A DNA stretch of 64,000 bases from Sporomusa silvacetica DSM 10669. GTDB taxonomy: Bacteria; Bacillota; Negativicutes; Sporomusales; Sporomusaceae. The notes beneath the pieces were generated by a model that worked only from the letters and a program-made list of their open reading frames with translations, made no database searches and was not told where the DNA came from. Shown piece after piece: positions 24,503-33,662 of this stretch. The translations under genes and the position numbers were made by a program. How positions within the stretch are numbered: the stretch's first letter is position 1; every line of letters begins with the position of its first letter. Location of the stretch: contig NZ_LSLK01000065.1 in assembly GCF_002257705.1 (NCBI RefSeq), positions 1 to 64,000 of the forward strand. Reading direction: 5' to 3'.

Positions 24503-26077
24503 ATGTTCAATTCTATGCGCAATAAAATAATCACTGCATTTATCATTGTTACTACAGTCCCCCTAATATTGTTAGCTTTTTTTGTCTATCAGGAGATGGA
24601 AGGAGCTCTGGAAAAGGAAATAAGAGAGTATCGAATTATAACCCAAGAAGGTGAGACGTTATGGGTACTTGGCCGGGGTAAGGCATTATTTGATGCAGAT
24701 GGTAAACCTATCCGTATGGCTGGCTCTATGACAGATATAACACAGAAGAAAATGCAAAGTATGAAAATACATCATTTGGCTGACCACGATATTTTGACAG
24801 GATTGGCCAACCGTCTGTCATTTTTAGAAAAACTGTCGGCAGAATTAGAGGTTCAAAATGGCCGTGGGGCAGGCGCTTTACTATTTATAGATTTAGATAA
24901 TTTTAAGATGATCAATGATTCCATGGGCCATGCTGTAGGCGATCAGTTTCTGCTGCGAACCGCAAAAGCTTTAAAGAAGGTTGCTCAGGAGCAATTTGTA
25001 GCACGGTTGGGCGGAGATGAGTTTATAATTATCCTTTCCGGTGAAACTGATCGTCAGGCTATAAGCGAATTTGTGCAGAAATTGATTCAAGTGGTGGGTG
25101 AGGTATGCATTTCCACCCATGATCCTTTGGCGGTGACGCTCAGCATCGGCATTGCATTATATCCTGATGATGGGTGTGATACGAAATCCTTATTGAAAAA
25201 TGCCGATATTGCTATGCAGTGCGCCAAAAAACAAGGCAAACATCGTTATGAATTCTTTACAACTGATATGGAAACAGATATTATTCATAAAATGCGACTA
25301 GAAGCTGGTTTGCATAAGGCTTTGAAAAATGGCGAATTTGTTTTATATTATCAACCAATTGTTAATGTGGATAAACAGTTGGTTGCTTTTGAGGCTTTAA
25401 TTCGCTGGCAAAGTCCGGACTATGGTTTGGTTTCTTCGGCACAATTTATTCCTGTCGCCGAAGATAGTAATTTAATTGTGGAAATTGGTGAATGGGTTTT
25501 GCAGACAGCTTGTTTATTTGGCAAAAGGCTGCATGATGCGGGTTTAACGAATGTGCATATGTCTGTTAACGTGTCGGTTAAAGAATGGCTGCAGGATGAT
25601 TTTACCGATAAAGTTGCAAGTGTTTTAGCGAAAACTGCTTTTCCCAAGGACTGCTTAATTTTGGAAATTGTTGAGACGATGCTTATCGAAAATTTTAAAA
25701 AGGTGACTGATAAAATTTGTAATTTAAAGAAACAGGGAATCAGGATCTCTCTGGATGATTTCGGCACAGGCTATAGCTCTTTGACCTATCTCAGCGAATT
25801 ACCGATAAATACCATTAAAATTGACAAATCCTTTGTGGATGCTTTGCTGGAAAAAAGTAATTATGCAGCCATTGTGGGAACAGTTATTCAGTTGGCACAT
25901 GAAATGGGTTTTGATGTTGTCGCAGAGGGGGTTGAAACGACAGAACAAATGTCATTCTTACAGGAATTGAAGTGTGATAGAATGCAAGGTTATTTCATCA
26001 GCAGACCTTTGGCGGAAGAGAAAATATGGGAAAAATATTGTCAGGGTATGACATATACAAATCTAGAGACAAAATAG
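24503..26077 (+). CDS. Membrane-bound PAS-GGDEF-EAL protein (c-di-GMP turnover)
   Basis: 524 residues. One membrane helix (about 8-29), a C-terminal piece of a PAS/PAC domain (about 45-82), GGDEF domain with intact GGDEF at 170-174, and EAL domain with EAL at 297-299, plus DDFGTGYSSL later. No R-x-x-D inhibitory site is visible before GGDEF. Both cyclase and phosphodiesterase motifs are intact, so it could make or degrade c-di-GMP. The expected extracytoplasmic sensor, second helix and PAS start are missing: helix and PAC are joined directly, which suggests an internal in-frame deletion. ATG 24503 with a weak RBS. Confidence 0.88.
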   Translation: MFNSMRNKIITAFIIVTTVPLILLAFFVYQEMEGALEKEIREYRIITQEGETLWVLGRGKALFDADGKPIRMAGSMTDITQKKMQSMKIHHLADHDILTGLANRLSFLEKLSAELEVQNGRGAGALLFIDLDNFKMINDSMGHAVGDQFLLRTAKALKKVAQEQFVARLGGDEFIIILSGETDRQAISEFVQKLIQVVGEVCISTHDPLAVTLSIGIALYPDDGCDTKSLLKNADIAMQCAKKQGKHRYEFFTTDMETDIIHKMRLEAGLHKALKNGEFVLYYQPIVNVDKQLVAFEALIRWQSPDYGLVSSAQFIPVAEDSNLIVEIGEWVLQTACLFGKRLHDAGLTNVHMSVNVSVKEWLQDDFTDKVASVLAKTAFPKDCLILEIVETMLIENFKKVTDKICNLKKQGIRISLDDFGTGYSSLTYLSELPINTIKIDKSFVDALLEKSNYAAIVGTVIQLAHEMGFDVVAEGVETTEQMSFLQELKCDRMQGYFISRPLAEEKIWEKYCQGMTYTNLETK

Positions 26078-26642
26078 CAGAAAAAGACACTGATAATATC
26101 CGACCTAGTTGCGAAATAACTTAGGTAAATAAAAAACTAATGGCCGTGGATGAAGGTGCTCGCTGAACTGCCAACATGGACAACAACTTCTAGAGAGCGC
26201 AAACTATACGCTTTAATTGGAAGAGTTGGAAGGATACCGGCAGGGCATTAGGAAAGCAGGATAAGGCATAGAGAAAGGGCGGCTAAGTGTCGCCTTATTT
26301 GGCTTTATAATATTTGGGGTAGTGGAATTAGCTATAGATACAGGTCATTGAATTTAGGCGACGCGCTGAATGTATAGAGTATAAGAACGGTGTAGGCCGT
26401 CCCAGGTGGGTTGATTATGTACAAGTACGTTATGGAGAATGGCACGAGCGGTGTTATGGCCGGGTATTTGTATACCGTTTTTCGGTGTTATGATGTTACC
26501 ATATTATTCCGGTCGAGAGTCCAGACACGACAAAGCCGCCAACGGTCAAAGGCACTGGCGATAATTACCATAACAATTATAAGATAATTCTAATGATCAA
26601 CTGATAATCTTTAACGTAATAAAATGTGCAAGGAGTACAGAT
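26078..26642. other. Gene-poor stretch with decayed sequence
   Basis: No convincing long gene. It holds a terminator-like hairpin at about 26275-26302 (AAAGGGCGGC...GTCGCCTT then ATTT) and a 56-codon frame from 26417 whose second half looks random. Confidence 0.4.
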
Positions 26643-26738
26643 ATGTTATATCATATTATAGTCTTCGCATTAGCGATACTTACTGCTTTCACAATAGTCG
26701 GGTATACGATTATTTATCGGCATGAATCAAAGAAGTAA
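26643..26738 (+). CDS. 31-residue single-pass membrane peptide
   Basis: MLYHIIVFALAILTAFTIV then GYTIIYRHESKK: one hydrophobic helix with a charged C terminus. AAGGAG lies eight bases before the ATG and a terminator follows the stop at once, so the gene has complete signals despite its size. No family recognised; similar tiny membrane genes occur at 37341 and 39586. Confidence 0.55.
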   Translation: MLYHIIVFALAILTAFTIVGYTIIYRHESKK

Positions 26739-26760
26739 GCGCCCATAGCGGCGCTTTTCT
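26737..26760 (+). terminator. Terminator of the 31-residue gene
   Basis: AAGCGCC-CATAGC-GGCGCTT followed by TTC, overlapping the stop codon. Confidence 0.7.
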
Positions 26761-26835
26761 TATGATTATTTTTAGCTTACCAGGGCCGCTGACTGGTTCC
26801 TCCTTTCCGGTTGGCGGCCAATAAGCTCTAAGGGG

Positions 26836-27153
26836 TACGATGCTGTCTCAGTCAGGGACATATCTAAGGCTGCAGGCGTATCGGAAGCGGCGCTGTATAA
26901 GCACTTTGAGGGTAAAGAAGATATGGCTCTCTATATCTTCAACGGTATTATCAGCGAGTACACCGCGCGACTGACAAGTTGGGATTCGCTAGCTGAGGAA
27001 CTTAAACCACACTTCGTAATGCGTAAAATTCTCTCCGAAGGGATGGAACGGGGAGAGATACCTCGGCAAGAAGTATATTTTTGGATCACCATTTATTCAG
27101 GGGTCATGCTTCAGCCGTTGGCCCAATATCCGGTTTTGGGCTGCTTCTCTTAG
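26836..27153 (+). pseudogene. TetR-family regulator remnant
   Basis: An open frame reads GYDAVSVRDISKAAGVSEAALYKHFEGKEDM, the recognition half of a TetR helix-turn-helix, then a shortened C-terminal region ending YPVLGCFS. The first helix and start codon are absent and the ligand domain is internally shortened to about 75 residues. A truncated, inactive gene. Confidence 0.8.
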
Positions 27154-27361
27154 TTAGTTATTTATGGGTGCTTTCAAGAAGGTAAAGAGGTCCAGCAAAT
27201 GTTAACTTATGACAGATGCGGCAAAAGAGTATGGTCGACCTAGCCTAATATGGTTCAAATGCGATATAATAAATATCGGATAAAAGTATATATTCGAAAA
27301 AATTCAGTTTGAATTGATATTTTAGTCTACCAGAATTTATAACTAAATTCTGTTGACATAA

Positions 27362-27422
27362 GAACGACTAAGGCTTCTGCCGTCGTCCTGAGGGACTTGG
27401 CACAAGCCAAGTCTTATCTTAT
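27362..27422 (+). repeat. Dispersed intergenic repeat, 3' half
   Basis: GAACGACTAAGGCTTCTGCC...TTATCTTA, matching the second half of the copies at 37607 and 63747 with few changes. It ends with GACTTGGC-ACAA-GCCAAGTC, a terminator-like hairpin. About 43 bases before the sigma-54 regulator gene. Confidence 0.8.
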
Positions 27423-27464
27423 AAAATAAAGTGAAAAATTAATGGCTTTGAAAAGGCGGTTGAA

Positions 27465-29388
27465 ATGAAAAAGAGCGTTTTTATTGCCCCCTATCAAGGA
27501 ATCCTTGAATCTGGACAGAAGGTTATTGAAGATTTGGGATTAACCAATAAATTTGAATGCTTTTTAGGCGATTTAACACGGGGAATAGCTATTGCCAGAA
27601 AGGTTGAACGGGAGGGGGCTGACGTAATCATTACTCGAGGTGGTACTGCCGAGCTGATTACTAAAGCCGAAATTGAGGTACCTGTTGTTGAAATTCCGAT
27701 TACCTTTCAAGATTTGGCGGAAGCATTATTAGCCGCAAAGGCGACTACCAAAAAGGAAAATCCTAAAATTGCTATTATGGCCTTTCAAAATATGATACGG
27801 AGTATTGAGGTTTTCGCAAAGGTTATGGATGTTCGACTTAAGCTCTATTTATTAGAATCAGAAGAAGAGATATTTTCTACTATGCAAAGCGTCCTTGATG
27901 ATCATCCGGATATATTGATTGGTGGGATTCACACAACAGAGATTGCTGCGAAACAAGGAATAAAGACAATTCTTTTAACATCAGGTGAGGAGTCGTTGCG
28001 AAACGCCTTTTTGCAGGCTGAGCGAGTATCTTTTGCCCGCCAGCTAGAAAAAGAACGAATGCGTAAATTTCGCGTAATGATTGATTATTCGGTGCAAGGT
28101 ATATTTAGTATTGATCGGAATAAGCGGATTGAATTCATGAATGTGGCGGCAGAAAAATTTGTAGGATTCCCTTTAAGCCAGGTTAAAGGGAAAAGTTTAG
28201 CAACAATATATCCCGAGATCCCTTTGACTGCCTGTTTGCAGGAAGGCAAAGTTTATCGGGGCGAATTCGTTCAATTGCAGGGCCGGAAATTTATGGCGAA
28301 CATTATACCGATTGATATTGATGGCAGTATTATAGGGGCTATGATTACGCTTGAGGATGTTGGGGAAATTGTTGAGATGGAAGCTACAATTCGTAAAAAA
28401 AATTTATTCAAAGGGCTTGCTGGCACAATATCATTTCGATGATATTATCGGTATTTCATCGAAAATTGCAGAAGTGAAACAAATGGCAGAAGACTATGCA
28501 TACATTGATGCTACTGTTTTGATTTTGGGAGCATCAGGAACAGGCAAGGAACTGTTTGCCCAAAGCATTCACAACGCCAGTCTGCGTCATAAGCGACCGT
28601 TTGTTGCCGTTAATTGTGGGGCTATTCCGTCAACTTTATTAGAAAGTGAATTGTTTGGGTATGTAGAAGGCGCATTTACAGGAGCTAACAAAAAAGGAAA
28701 AGTTGGTTTTTTTGAACTGGCCCATGGTGGAACAATATTTCTCGATGAAATTGGAGAAATGAATAAGGTGGCGCAAACTACCTTATTGCGCGTGATTCAG
28801 GAAAGGCGGATTATGCGGTTGGGCGATGATAAGTATTTGCCTATCGATGTCAGAATAATTGCCGCAACTAATAAGAATCTTGCTCAGTTAGTTGCTAACG
28901 GGGAGTTTAGGGAAGATCTTTATTATCGTATTAATGTCCTTCCTCTTCAATTGCCTTCTCTTAATGAGCGAAGCGGAGACGTCGGCGTTTTGGCAGACCA
29001 TTTTATCAGCATATTTAATAAAAGATTTAATCGAGAAGTAGTTCTATCGAAAGAAGCTAAAAAATTAATTAATGATTATGAATGGCAGGGAAATATACGA
29101 CAGCTTTTAAATGTAATGGAAAGGGTTGTAATTGTATCCAAAGAAAAGGTTATTTCTGCTGATTTTATTGAAACAATGTTTGATGGTTCGGCTGGTTACC
29201 AGACGCATAAGACTCGCCCGCCTGCTGAAGCAGAGGAATGTTTAGAAAAAACTAAGATTTTACGCGTTCTTGAGGAAACAAATTATAATCAGAAAGAAGC
29301 TTCCGAAAGACTCGGGATTAATCGCAGCACCCTCTATCGAAAACTAAAGTCTTATAATATCCAATTTAAAAAAACCTGCACCATGTAG
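27465..29388 (+). pseudogene. Sigma-54 activator (PrpR_N-PAS-AAA-HTH), split by a frameshift
   Basis: First frame (27465-28442): PrpR_N sensor domain (about 1-175) and a PAS domain (about 190-310). Second frame (to 29388): AAA+ domain with Walker A GASGTGKE, the sigma-54 contact loop GAFTGA, Walker B GGTIFLDEIGE, and a Fis-type helix ERLGINRSTLYRKLKSY. The frames meet at a run of eight A (28395-28402); seven A would give one 640-residue protein, EATIRKKIYSKGLLAQYHFDD being the expected junction. It probably activates the glucarate operon downstream, which has two sigma-54 promoters. Could be phase-variable, rescued by transcriptional slippage, or a sequence error. Confidence 0.85.
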
Positions 29389-29396
29389 TGCGATTT

Positions 29397-29414
29397 TTGC
29401 AATGAATATTGCAA
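29397..29414. promoter_or_regulatory. Palindrome, candidate enhancer site for the activator
   Basis: TTGCAAT-GAAT-ATTGCAA, perfect arms, about 65 bases upstream of the first sigma-54 promoter: a suitable place for an upstream activating sequence. Confidence 0.5.
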
Positions 29415-29441
29415 TCTGCAACTCGTGTTGCAGATTTTTTA
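29413..29441 (+). terminator. Terminator of the sigma-54 activator
   Basis: AATCTGCAAC-TCGT-GTTGCAGATT, perfect 10-bp stem followed by a T-run. It shares TGCA elements with the palindrome just upstream and could double as a binding site. Confidence 0.75.
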
Positions 29442-29475
29442 TTTCAATAATTATGAAAATACCGGATTTTCTGAT

Positions 29476-29491
29476 TGGCACGTTTGTTGCA
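29476..29491 (+). promoter_or_regulatory. Sigma-54 promoter 1
   Basis: TGGCACGTTTGTTGCA matches the -24/-12 consensus TGGCAC-N5-TTGCA exactly, with GG and GC ten bases apart. Confidence 0.85.
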
Positions 29492-29655
29492 AATAATAAG
29501 AGTTGTATGCATACAATGTCGAGAATTTGAGTTGTTGATAACAACAAAATGGGGGAGAAGAGAATATTCACTTAGTCATCTGGATTTTCAAATGTTCCGC
29601 AAAATCAAAGATGGAAACGATATAGAAGTTGTTTTAATTTACCAAAAATTATGAT

Positions 29656-29671
29656 TGGCATGAATATTGCA
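29656..29671 (+). promoter_or_regulatory. Sigma-54 promoter 2
   Basis: TGGCATGAATATTGCA is a second full match to the -24/-12 consensus, 180 bases downstream of the first and about 130 before gntP. The rest of the gap 29389-29801 has no gene. Confidence 0.85.
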
Positions 29672-29801
29672 AGTAGTGCTATTCAAAGGAATAGGGAAGG
29701 AGGTTTGTATAATACGTCCAGTAATTAAAACTCTTTAACAGGCTTAATTCTTTGTCTTGAGAAAGTCTGAGTGCACAACTAATGAGAAAAGAGGGATTTG
29801 A

Positions 29802-31124
29802 GTGGCATTATTAATTGTGGGGTTCGGTGTTCTTTTACTTTTACTCCTAATGGTAAAGTTTAAACTGGATGGTTTTATTTCACTAATGCTTGTATCACTA
29901 ATTGTCGGATTTTTAGAAGGTATGCCCTTAGATAAAATTACAGGCTCAATTTATAAAGGCATAGGTGGGCAGTTAAATAGTTTAATTCTTATTCTTGCCT
30001 TTGGAGCCATGCTTGGTAAGCTTCTTGCTGATTCCGGAGCTGCCCAGCGAATAGCAACTACTTTTATCAAGATGTTCGGAAAAAAGAATGTTCAATGGGC
30101 AATGATTGTTACTTCCATTATTGTCGGCATTACCATGTTTTTTGAAGCAGGCTTCATTGTTTTGTTTCCTATTATCTGTACAATTGCTATTGATACTGGT
30201 TTACCGCTCATGTATGTTGGTTTACCGGCAGTTATAGGCTTATCTACAACTCATAGTTTTTTACCGCCTCATCCCGGACCGGCAGCAGTAGCTACAATCT
30301 TTGGGGCCAATATGGGGCATACTTTGTTGCTAGGTCTGCTCATCGCTATCCCTGCGGCTATAATTGTAGGGATTTTTTATACAAGAACCAATTTTGTACT
30401 TTCTGTTAAAGCCTCCATTCCAGCAGGGCTAGTTACCTCAAAGATCTTTAAAGAAGAAGAAATGCCGGGTTTTGGCATAAGCATGTTTTCGGCTTTAATT
30501 CCTATCGTATTAATGGCTGCTAGCACTATGGGAGATCTCGTGCTGGCTAAAAAAGATCCACTTTTGATTTATCTTCATTTCTTTGGTGCTGCACCGATTG
30601 CGTTAATGCTTAGCGTTCTTATCAGTATGGTTACGCTTGGAACAAACCGCGGCAAAGACATAACTGAGGTTGTTTCAAGTATGGGAGCCTCGATAAAGTC
30701 AATTGCCATGATTATTTTAGTTATTGGGGCCGGTGGTGCTTTTAAACAAGTTATTGTTGATGCTGGGGTTGGCAATGCGATTACCGAACTAACTAAAGGT
30801 TTAAGCGTTTCTCCTATCGTTCTTTCCTGGGGGGTCGCTGCTATTTTAAGAATTGCGGTAGGTTCGGCAACCGTCGCTATTACTACGGCCTCGGGAATTG
30901 TCTTACCTTTAGTTCAAGCTAGTGGAATTAGCCCGGAATTGATGGTTCTGGCAACATCTTGTGGTAGTATTTTTGCTTCCCACGTTAACGACCCAGGTTT
31001 CTGGATGTTCAAAGAATATTTCAATATTCCTGTTGCTCAGGCCATTAAAGTAAGAACGACATATACTTGTATACTATCAGTACTTGGTTTGATAGGAGTA
31101 CTCATTTTGCATCAATTTATCTGA
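29802..31124 (+). CDS. GntP-family sugar-acid permease
   Basis: 440 residues with about 12 membrane segments, typical of the GntP (gluconate:H+ symporter) family. Conserved stretches: ITMFFEAGFIVLFPI, STTHSFLPPHPGPAAVA and SHVNDPGFWMFKEYF. Neighbouring glucarate dehydratase and tartronate semialdehyde reductase suggest it brings in glucarate or a related aldarate rather than gluconate. GTG start at 29802 after a weak GAGGG. First gene behind the two sigma-54 promoters. Confidence 0.92.
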   Translation: MALLIVGFGVLLLLLLMVKFKLDGFISLMLVSLIVGFLEGMPLDKITGSIYKGIGGQLNSLILILAFGAMLGKLLADSGAAQRIATTFIKMFGKKNVQWAMIVTSIIVGITMFFEAGFIVLFPIICTIAIDTGLPLMYVGLPAVIGLSTTHSFLPPHPGPAAVATIFGANMGHTLLLGLLIAIPAAIIVGIFYTRTNFVLSVKASIPAGLVTSKIFKEEEMPGFGISMFSALIPIVLMAASTMGDLVLAKKDPLLIYLHFFGAAPIALMLSVLISMVTLGTNRGKDITEVVSSMGASIKSIAMIILVIGAGGAFKQVIVDAGVGNAITELTKGLSVSPIVLSWGVAAILRIAVGSATVAITTASGIVLPLVQASGISPELMVLATSCGSIFASHVNDPGFWMFKEYFNIPVAQAIKVRTTYTCILSVLGLIGVLILHQFI

Positions 31125-31284
31125 TTAGATGGAAATGGATCCAATGAAGTTTGGATTTAATGATTATTTTAGGCGAGGCATTCATGTTGGTACGTGCGTG
31201 TCTCGCACGATCTGAAAAATAGTGGACCAAGGTTATCAATGAGTAAAGAAAGGCTTAATGAGCAATGTGAGGAGAAGGATTTTC

Positions 31285-32196
31285 ATGAATGCAGCAACGA
31301 GGACTACTTTTAAACCCAAAGGAATTATCCCCGCTATGATAACGCCCCTTACTGCAGAGGGAAAATTTAATGAAATAGCTGCGCGCAAACTTGTAAATTA
31401 TCTTATTGACGGCGGTGTACACGGTCTGTTTATTGTTGGTACTACAGGTGAATTTTACGGTATGACTCCTGAAGAAAAGAAGGAAGTTTTTCAGGTTGTT
31501 ATGGATGAAAATAAAGGCAGAGTGGCTATTTATGCAGGTACAAATGGCATTACTACGCGTGAAAGTGTGGAATTGACCCAGTTGGCAGAAGAATGCAAAG
31601 TCGACGCTGTCTCTGTGCTGACCCCGATGTTTATTACACCTAACCAGGAGCAATTAATTAAGCATTATACAACGATTGCCAACAATACATCATTGCCGGT
31701 CGTGCTTTACAACAATCCGCCCAAGACGGGTATTAATCTAGCAGCCGCAACGGTAGCAAAATTGGCGGAAATCCCCAATATTGTCAGTATAAAAGATTCA
31801 AGCGGTGATTTGACGTTGACAGCAGAATATATCCGTTTGACACAAGGCAGGGATGATTTTTCCGTTATGGTTGGCAGAGATACTCTTATTTATGGCGCAC
31901 TTTGTTATGGGGCTGTCGGATCTATTGCTTCTTGTGCCAATGTTGCACCACGCCTGTGCGTCGATATTTATGAGAAATATATGGCCGGCGATTTAAAGGG
32001 GGCACTTGAAGCGCAGTTTACCCTTGCACCGCTGCGCATTGCCTTTACTATTGGAACTTTCCCTTCAGTAATTAAAGAATCTTTGATTATGCTTGGAATT
32101 GAGGCAGGTTCCTGTATGGAGCCAGTCGGGCCGATGACGCAGGAGGAGCGGGAAAAACTCCGTCAAGTTCTAAACGGCATGGGATTATTGAAATAG
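31285..32196 (+). CDS. DHDPS/NAL-family aldolase, probably acting on 5-keto-4-deoxyglucarate
   Basis: 303 residues with canonical superfamily motifs: VGTTGEFYGM, LYNNPPKTG with the catalytic Tyr, and the Schiff-base lysine in VSIKDSSGD. ATG 31285 has AGGAGAAGG six bases before it. It lies between the GntP permease and glucarate dehydratase, with tartronate semialdehyde reductase downstream and no 2-oxoglutarate semialdehyde dehydrogenase. The pathway logic needs an enzyme that splits 5-keto-4-deoxyglucarate to pyruvate and tartronate semialdehyde; in E. coli the unrelated GarL does this. Alternative: a dehydratase of the KdgD type. Confidence 0.85.
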   Translation: MNAATRTTFKPKGIIPAMITPLTAEGKFNEIAARKLVNYLIDGGVHGLFIVGTTGEFYGMTPEEKKEVFQVVMDENKGRVAIYAGTNGITTRESVELTQLAEECKVDAVSVLTPMFITPNQEQLIKHYTTIANNTSLPVVLYNNPPKTGINLAAATVAKLAEIPNIVSIKDSSGDLTLTAEYIRLTQGRDDFSVMVGRDTLIYGALCYGAVGSIASCANVAPRLCVDIYEKYMAGDLKGALEAQFTLAPLRIAFTIGTFPSVIKESLIMLGIEAGSCMEPVGPMTQEEREKLRQVLNGMGLLK

Positions 32197-32223
32197 AAAA
32201 CTACTTTTTGAGGAGTGAAATTT

Positions 32224-33579
32224 ATGAATCAAAATAATATACAAGGCATTTGTGCAACACCAATCGTTACAGAAATGCTGGTTATTCCGGTAGCAGGTTA
32301 TGATAGTATGCTGCTTAATCTGAGCGGAGCGCATGCTCCGTTATTTACCCGCAATGTCGTTATTTTGAAAGATAATGCGGGTCATACTGGAGTCGGCGAA
32401 GTACCTGGTGGTGAAAAGATTCGCAAGACCTTGGAAGACGCTAAAAACCTGGTTGTTGGCCAGTCCATTGGTAAGTACAATAACATCCTTAACGAAATAA
32501 AACATCGTTTTGCCGACAAGGATGCGGGAGGACGCGGTCTGCAAACTTTCGATCTGCGTACAACCATCCATGTAATTACAGCGATCGAAGCTCCCTTGCT
32601 GGATCTATTAGGACAATATCTGGGAGTGCCCGTAGCATCTCTGCTCGGTACTGGGCAGCAACGTGACGAGGTTGAAATGCTCGGTTATCTGTTCTATATC
32701 GGAGATCGTAATAAAACCGATCTTTCTTATTTAAGTGCTCCAGAGGCTAACGATGACTGGCTGCGTCTTCGCCATGAGGAAGCATTAACTCCTGAAGCGG
32801 TAGTACGTCTTGCTGAAGCTGCATACGAGCGGTATGGCTTTAAAGATTTTAAACTAAAAGGCGGCGTGCTGCCTGGTGAAGAAGAAATTATGGCTGTGAC
32901 TGCCTTGGCCAAACGTTTTCCTGATGCCCGTATCACGCTAGATCCCAATGGTGCTTGGTCACTGGAAGAGGCTATTCGTCTTTGCCGCAATCAGAATCAT
33001 GTCCTGGCTTATGCGGAAGATCCCTGCGGAGCTGAAAATGGTTATTCGGGACGTGAGGTTATGGCTGAATTCCGCCGGGCTACAGGTCTTCCCACCGCTA
33101 CCAACATGATTGCAACTGACTGGCGGCAGATGGGACACACGATACAACTGCACTCAGTTGATATTCCCTTAGCCGATCCACATTTCTGGACGATGCAGGG
33201 TTCGGTAAGAGTAGCGCAAATGTGTCATGAATGGGGCCTGACTTGGGGATCACATTCTAATAACCATTTTGATATTTCGCTGGCTATGTTTACTCATGTT
33301 GGCGCTGCAGCACCGGGAAAAATCGCGGCGTTGGATACTCATTGGATTTGGCAGGAGGATCAGGAACATCTGACAAAAGAGCCGCTTAAGATTGTTGGAG
33401 GCAAAATAAAAGTTCCCGAGAAACCTGGTCTTGGTATAGAAGTCGATATGGAACAAATCGAAAAGGCTCATAAACTGTATGTAGACAACTGCCTGGGGGC
33501 GCGGGATGATGCCAAGACAATGCAATATCTCATTCCCGGCTGGAAATTTGATAATAAAAAACCTTGCTTGGTACGCTAA
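32224..33579 (+). CDS. gudD: Glucarate dehydratase
   Basis: 451 residues of the enolase superfamily, full length for GudD. Seen: VGEVPGGEKIRKTL, the K-x-K catalytic segment FKLKGGVLPG, metal ligands in LDPNGAW and AEDPCG, and the catalytic His in WGSHSNNHFDI. It converts D-glucarate (or idarate) to 5-keto-4-deoxyglucarate. Start at ATG 32224 with AGGAG eight bases before; GTG 32215 overlaps that site. Same operon as the aldolase and reductase. Confidence 0.94.
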   Translation: MNQNNIQGICATPIVTEMLVIPVAGYDSMLLNLSGAHAPLFTRNVVILKDNAGHTGVGEVPGGEKIRKTLEDAKNLVVGQSIGKYNNILNEIKHRFADKDAGGRGLQTFDLRTTIHVITAIEAPLLDLLGQYLGVPVASLLGTGQQRDEVEMLGYLFYIGDRNKTDLSYLSAPEANDDWLRLRHEEALTPEAVVRLAEAAYERYGFKDFKLKGGVLPGEEEIMAVTALAKRFPDARITLDPNGAWSLEEAIRLCRNQNHVLAYAEDPCGAENGYSGREVMAEFRRATGLPTATNMIATDWRQMGHTIQLHSVDIPLADPHFWTMQGSVRVAQMCHEWGLTWGSHSNNHFDISLAMFTHVGAAAPGKIAALDTHWIWQEDQEHLTKEPLKIVGGKIKVPEKPGLGIEVDMEQIEKAHKLYVDNCLGARDDAKTMQYLIPGWKFDNKKPCLVR

Positions 33580-33662
33580 CTGAAAAGAATGGTTGGATGC
33601 TTGGCTTTGTTGGCGAACGAGACCATTTTGATATATTACAATTCGAGATAGGGGAGATTGAA

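Noticed and set aside
26417..26587. 56-codon frame MYKYVMENGTSGVMAGYLY...
   Set aside because: Weak RBS and a random-looking second half; not supported as a gene.
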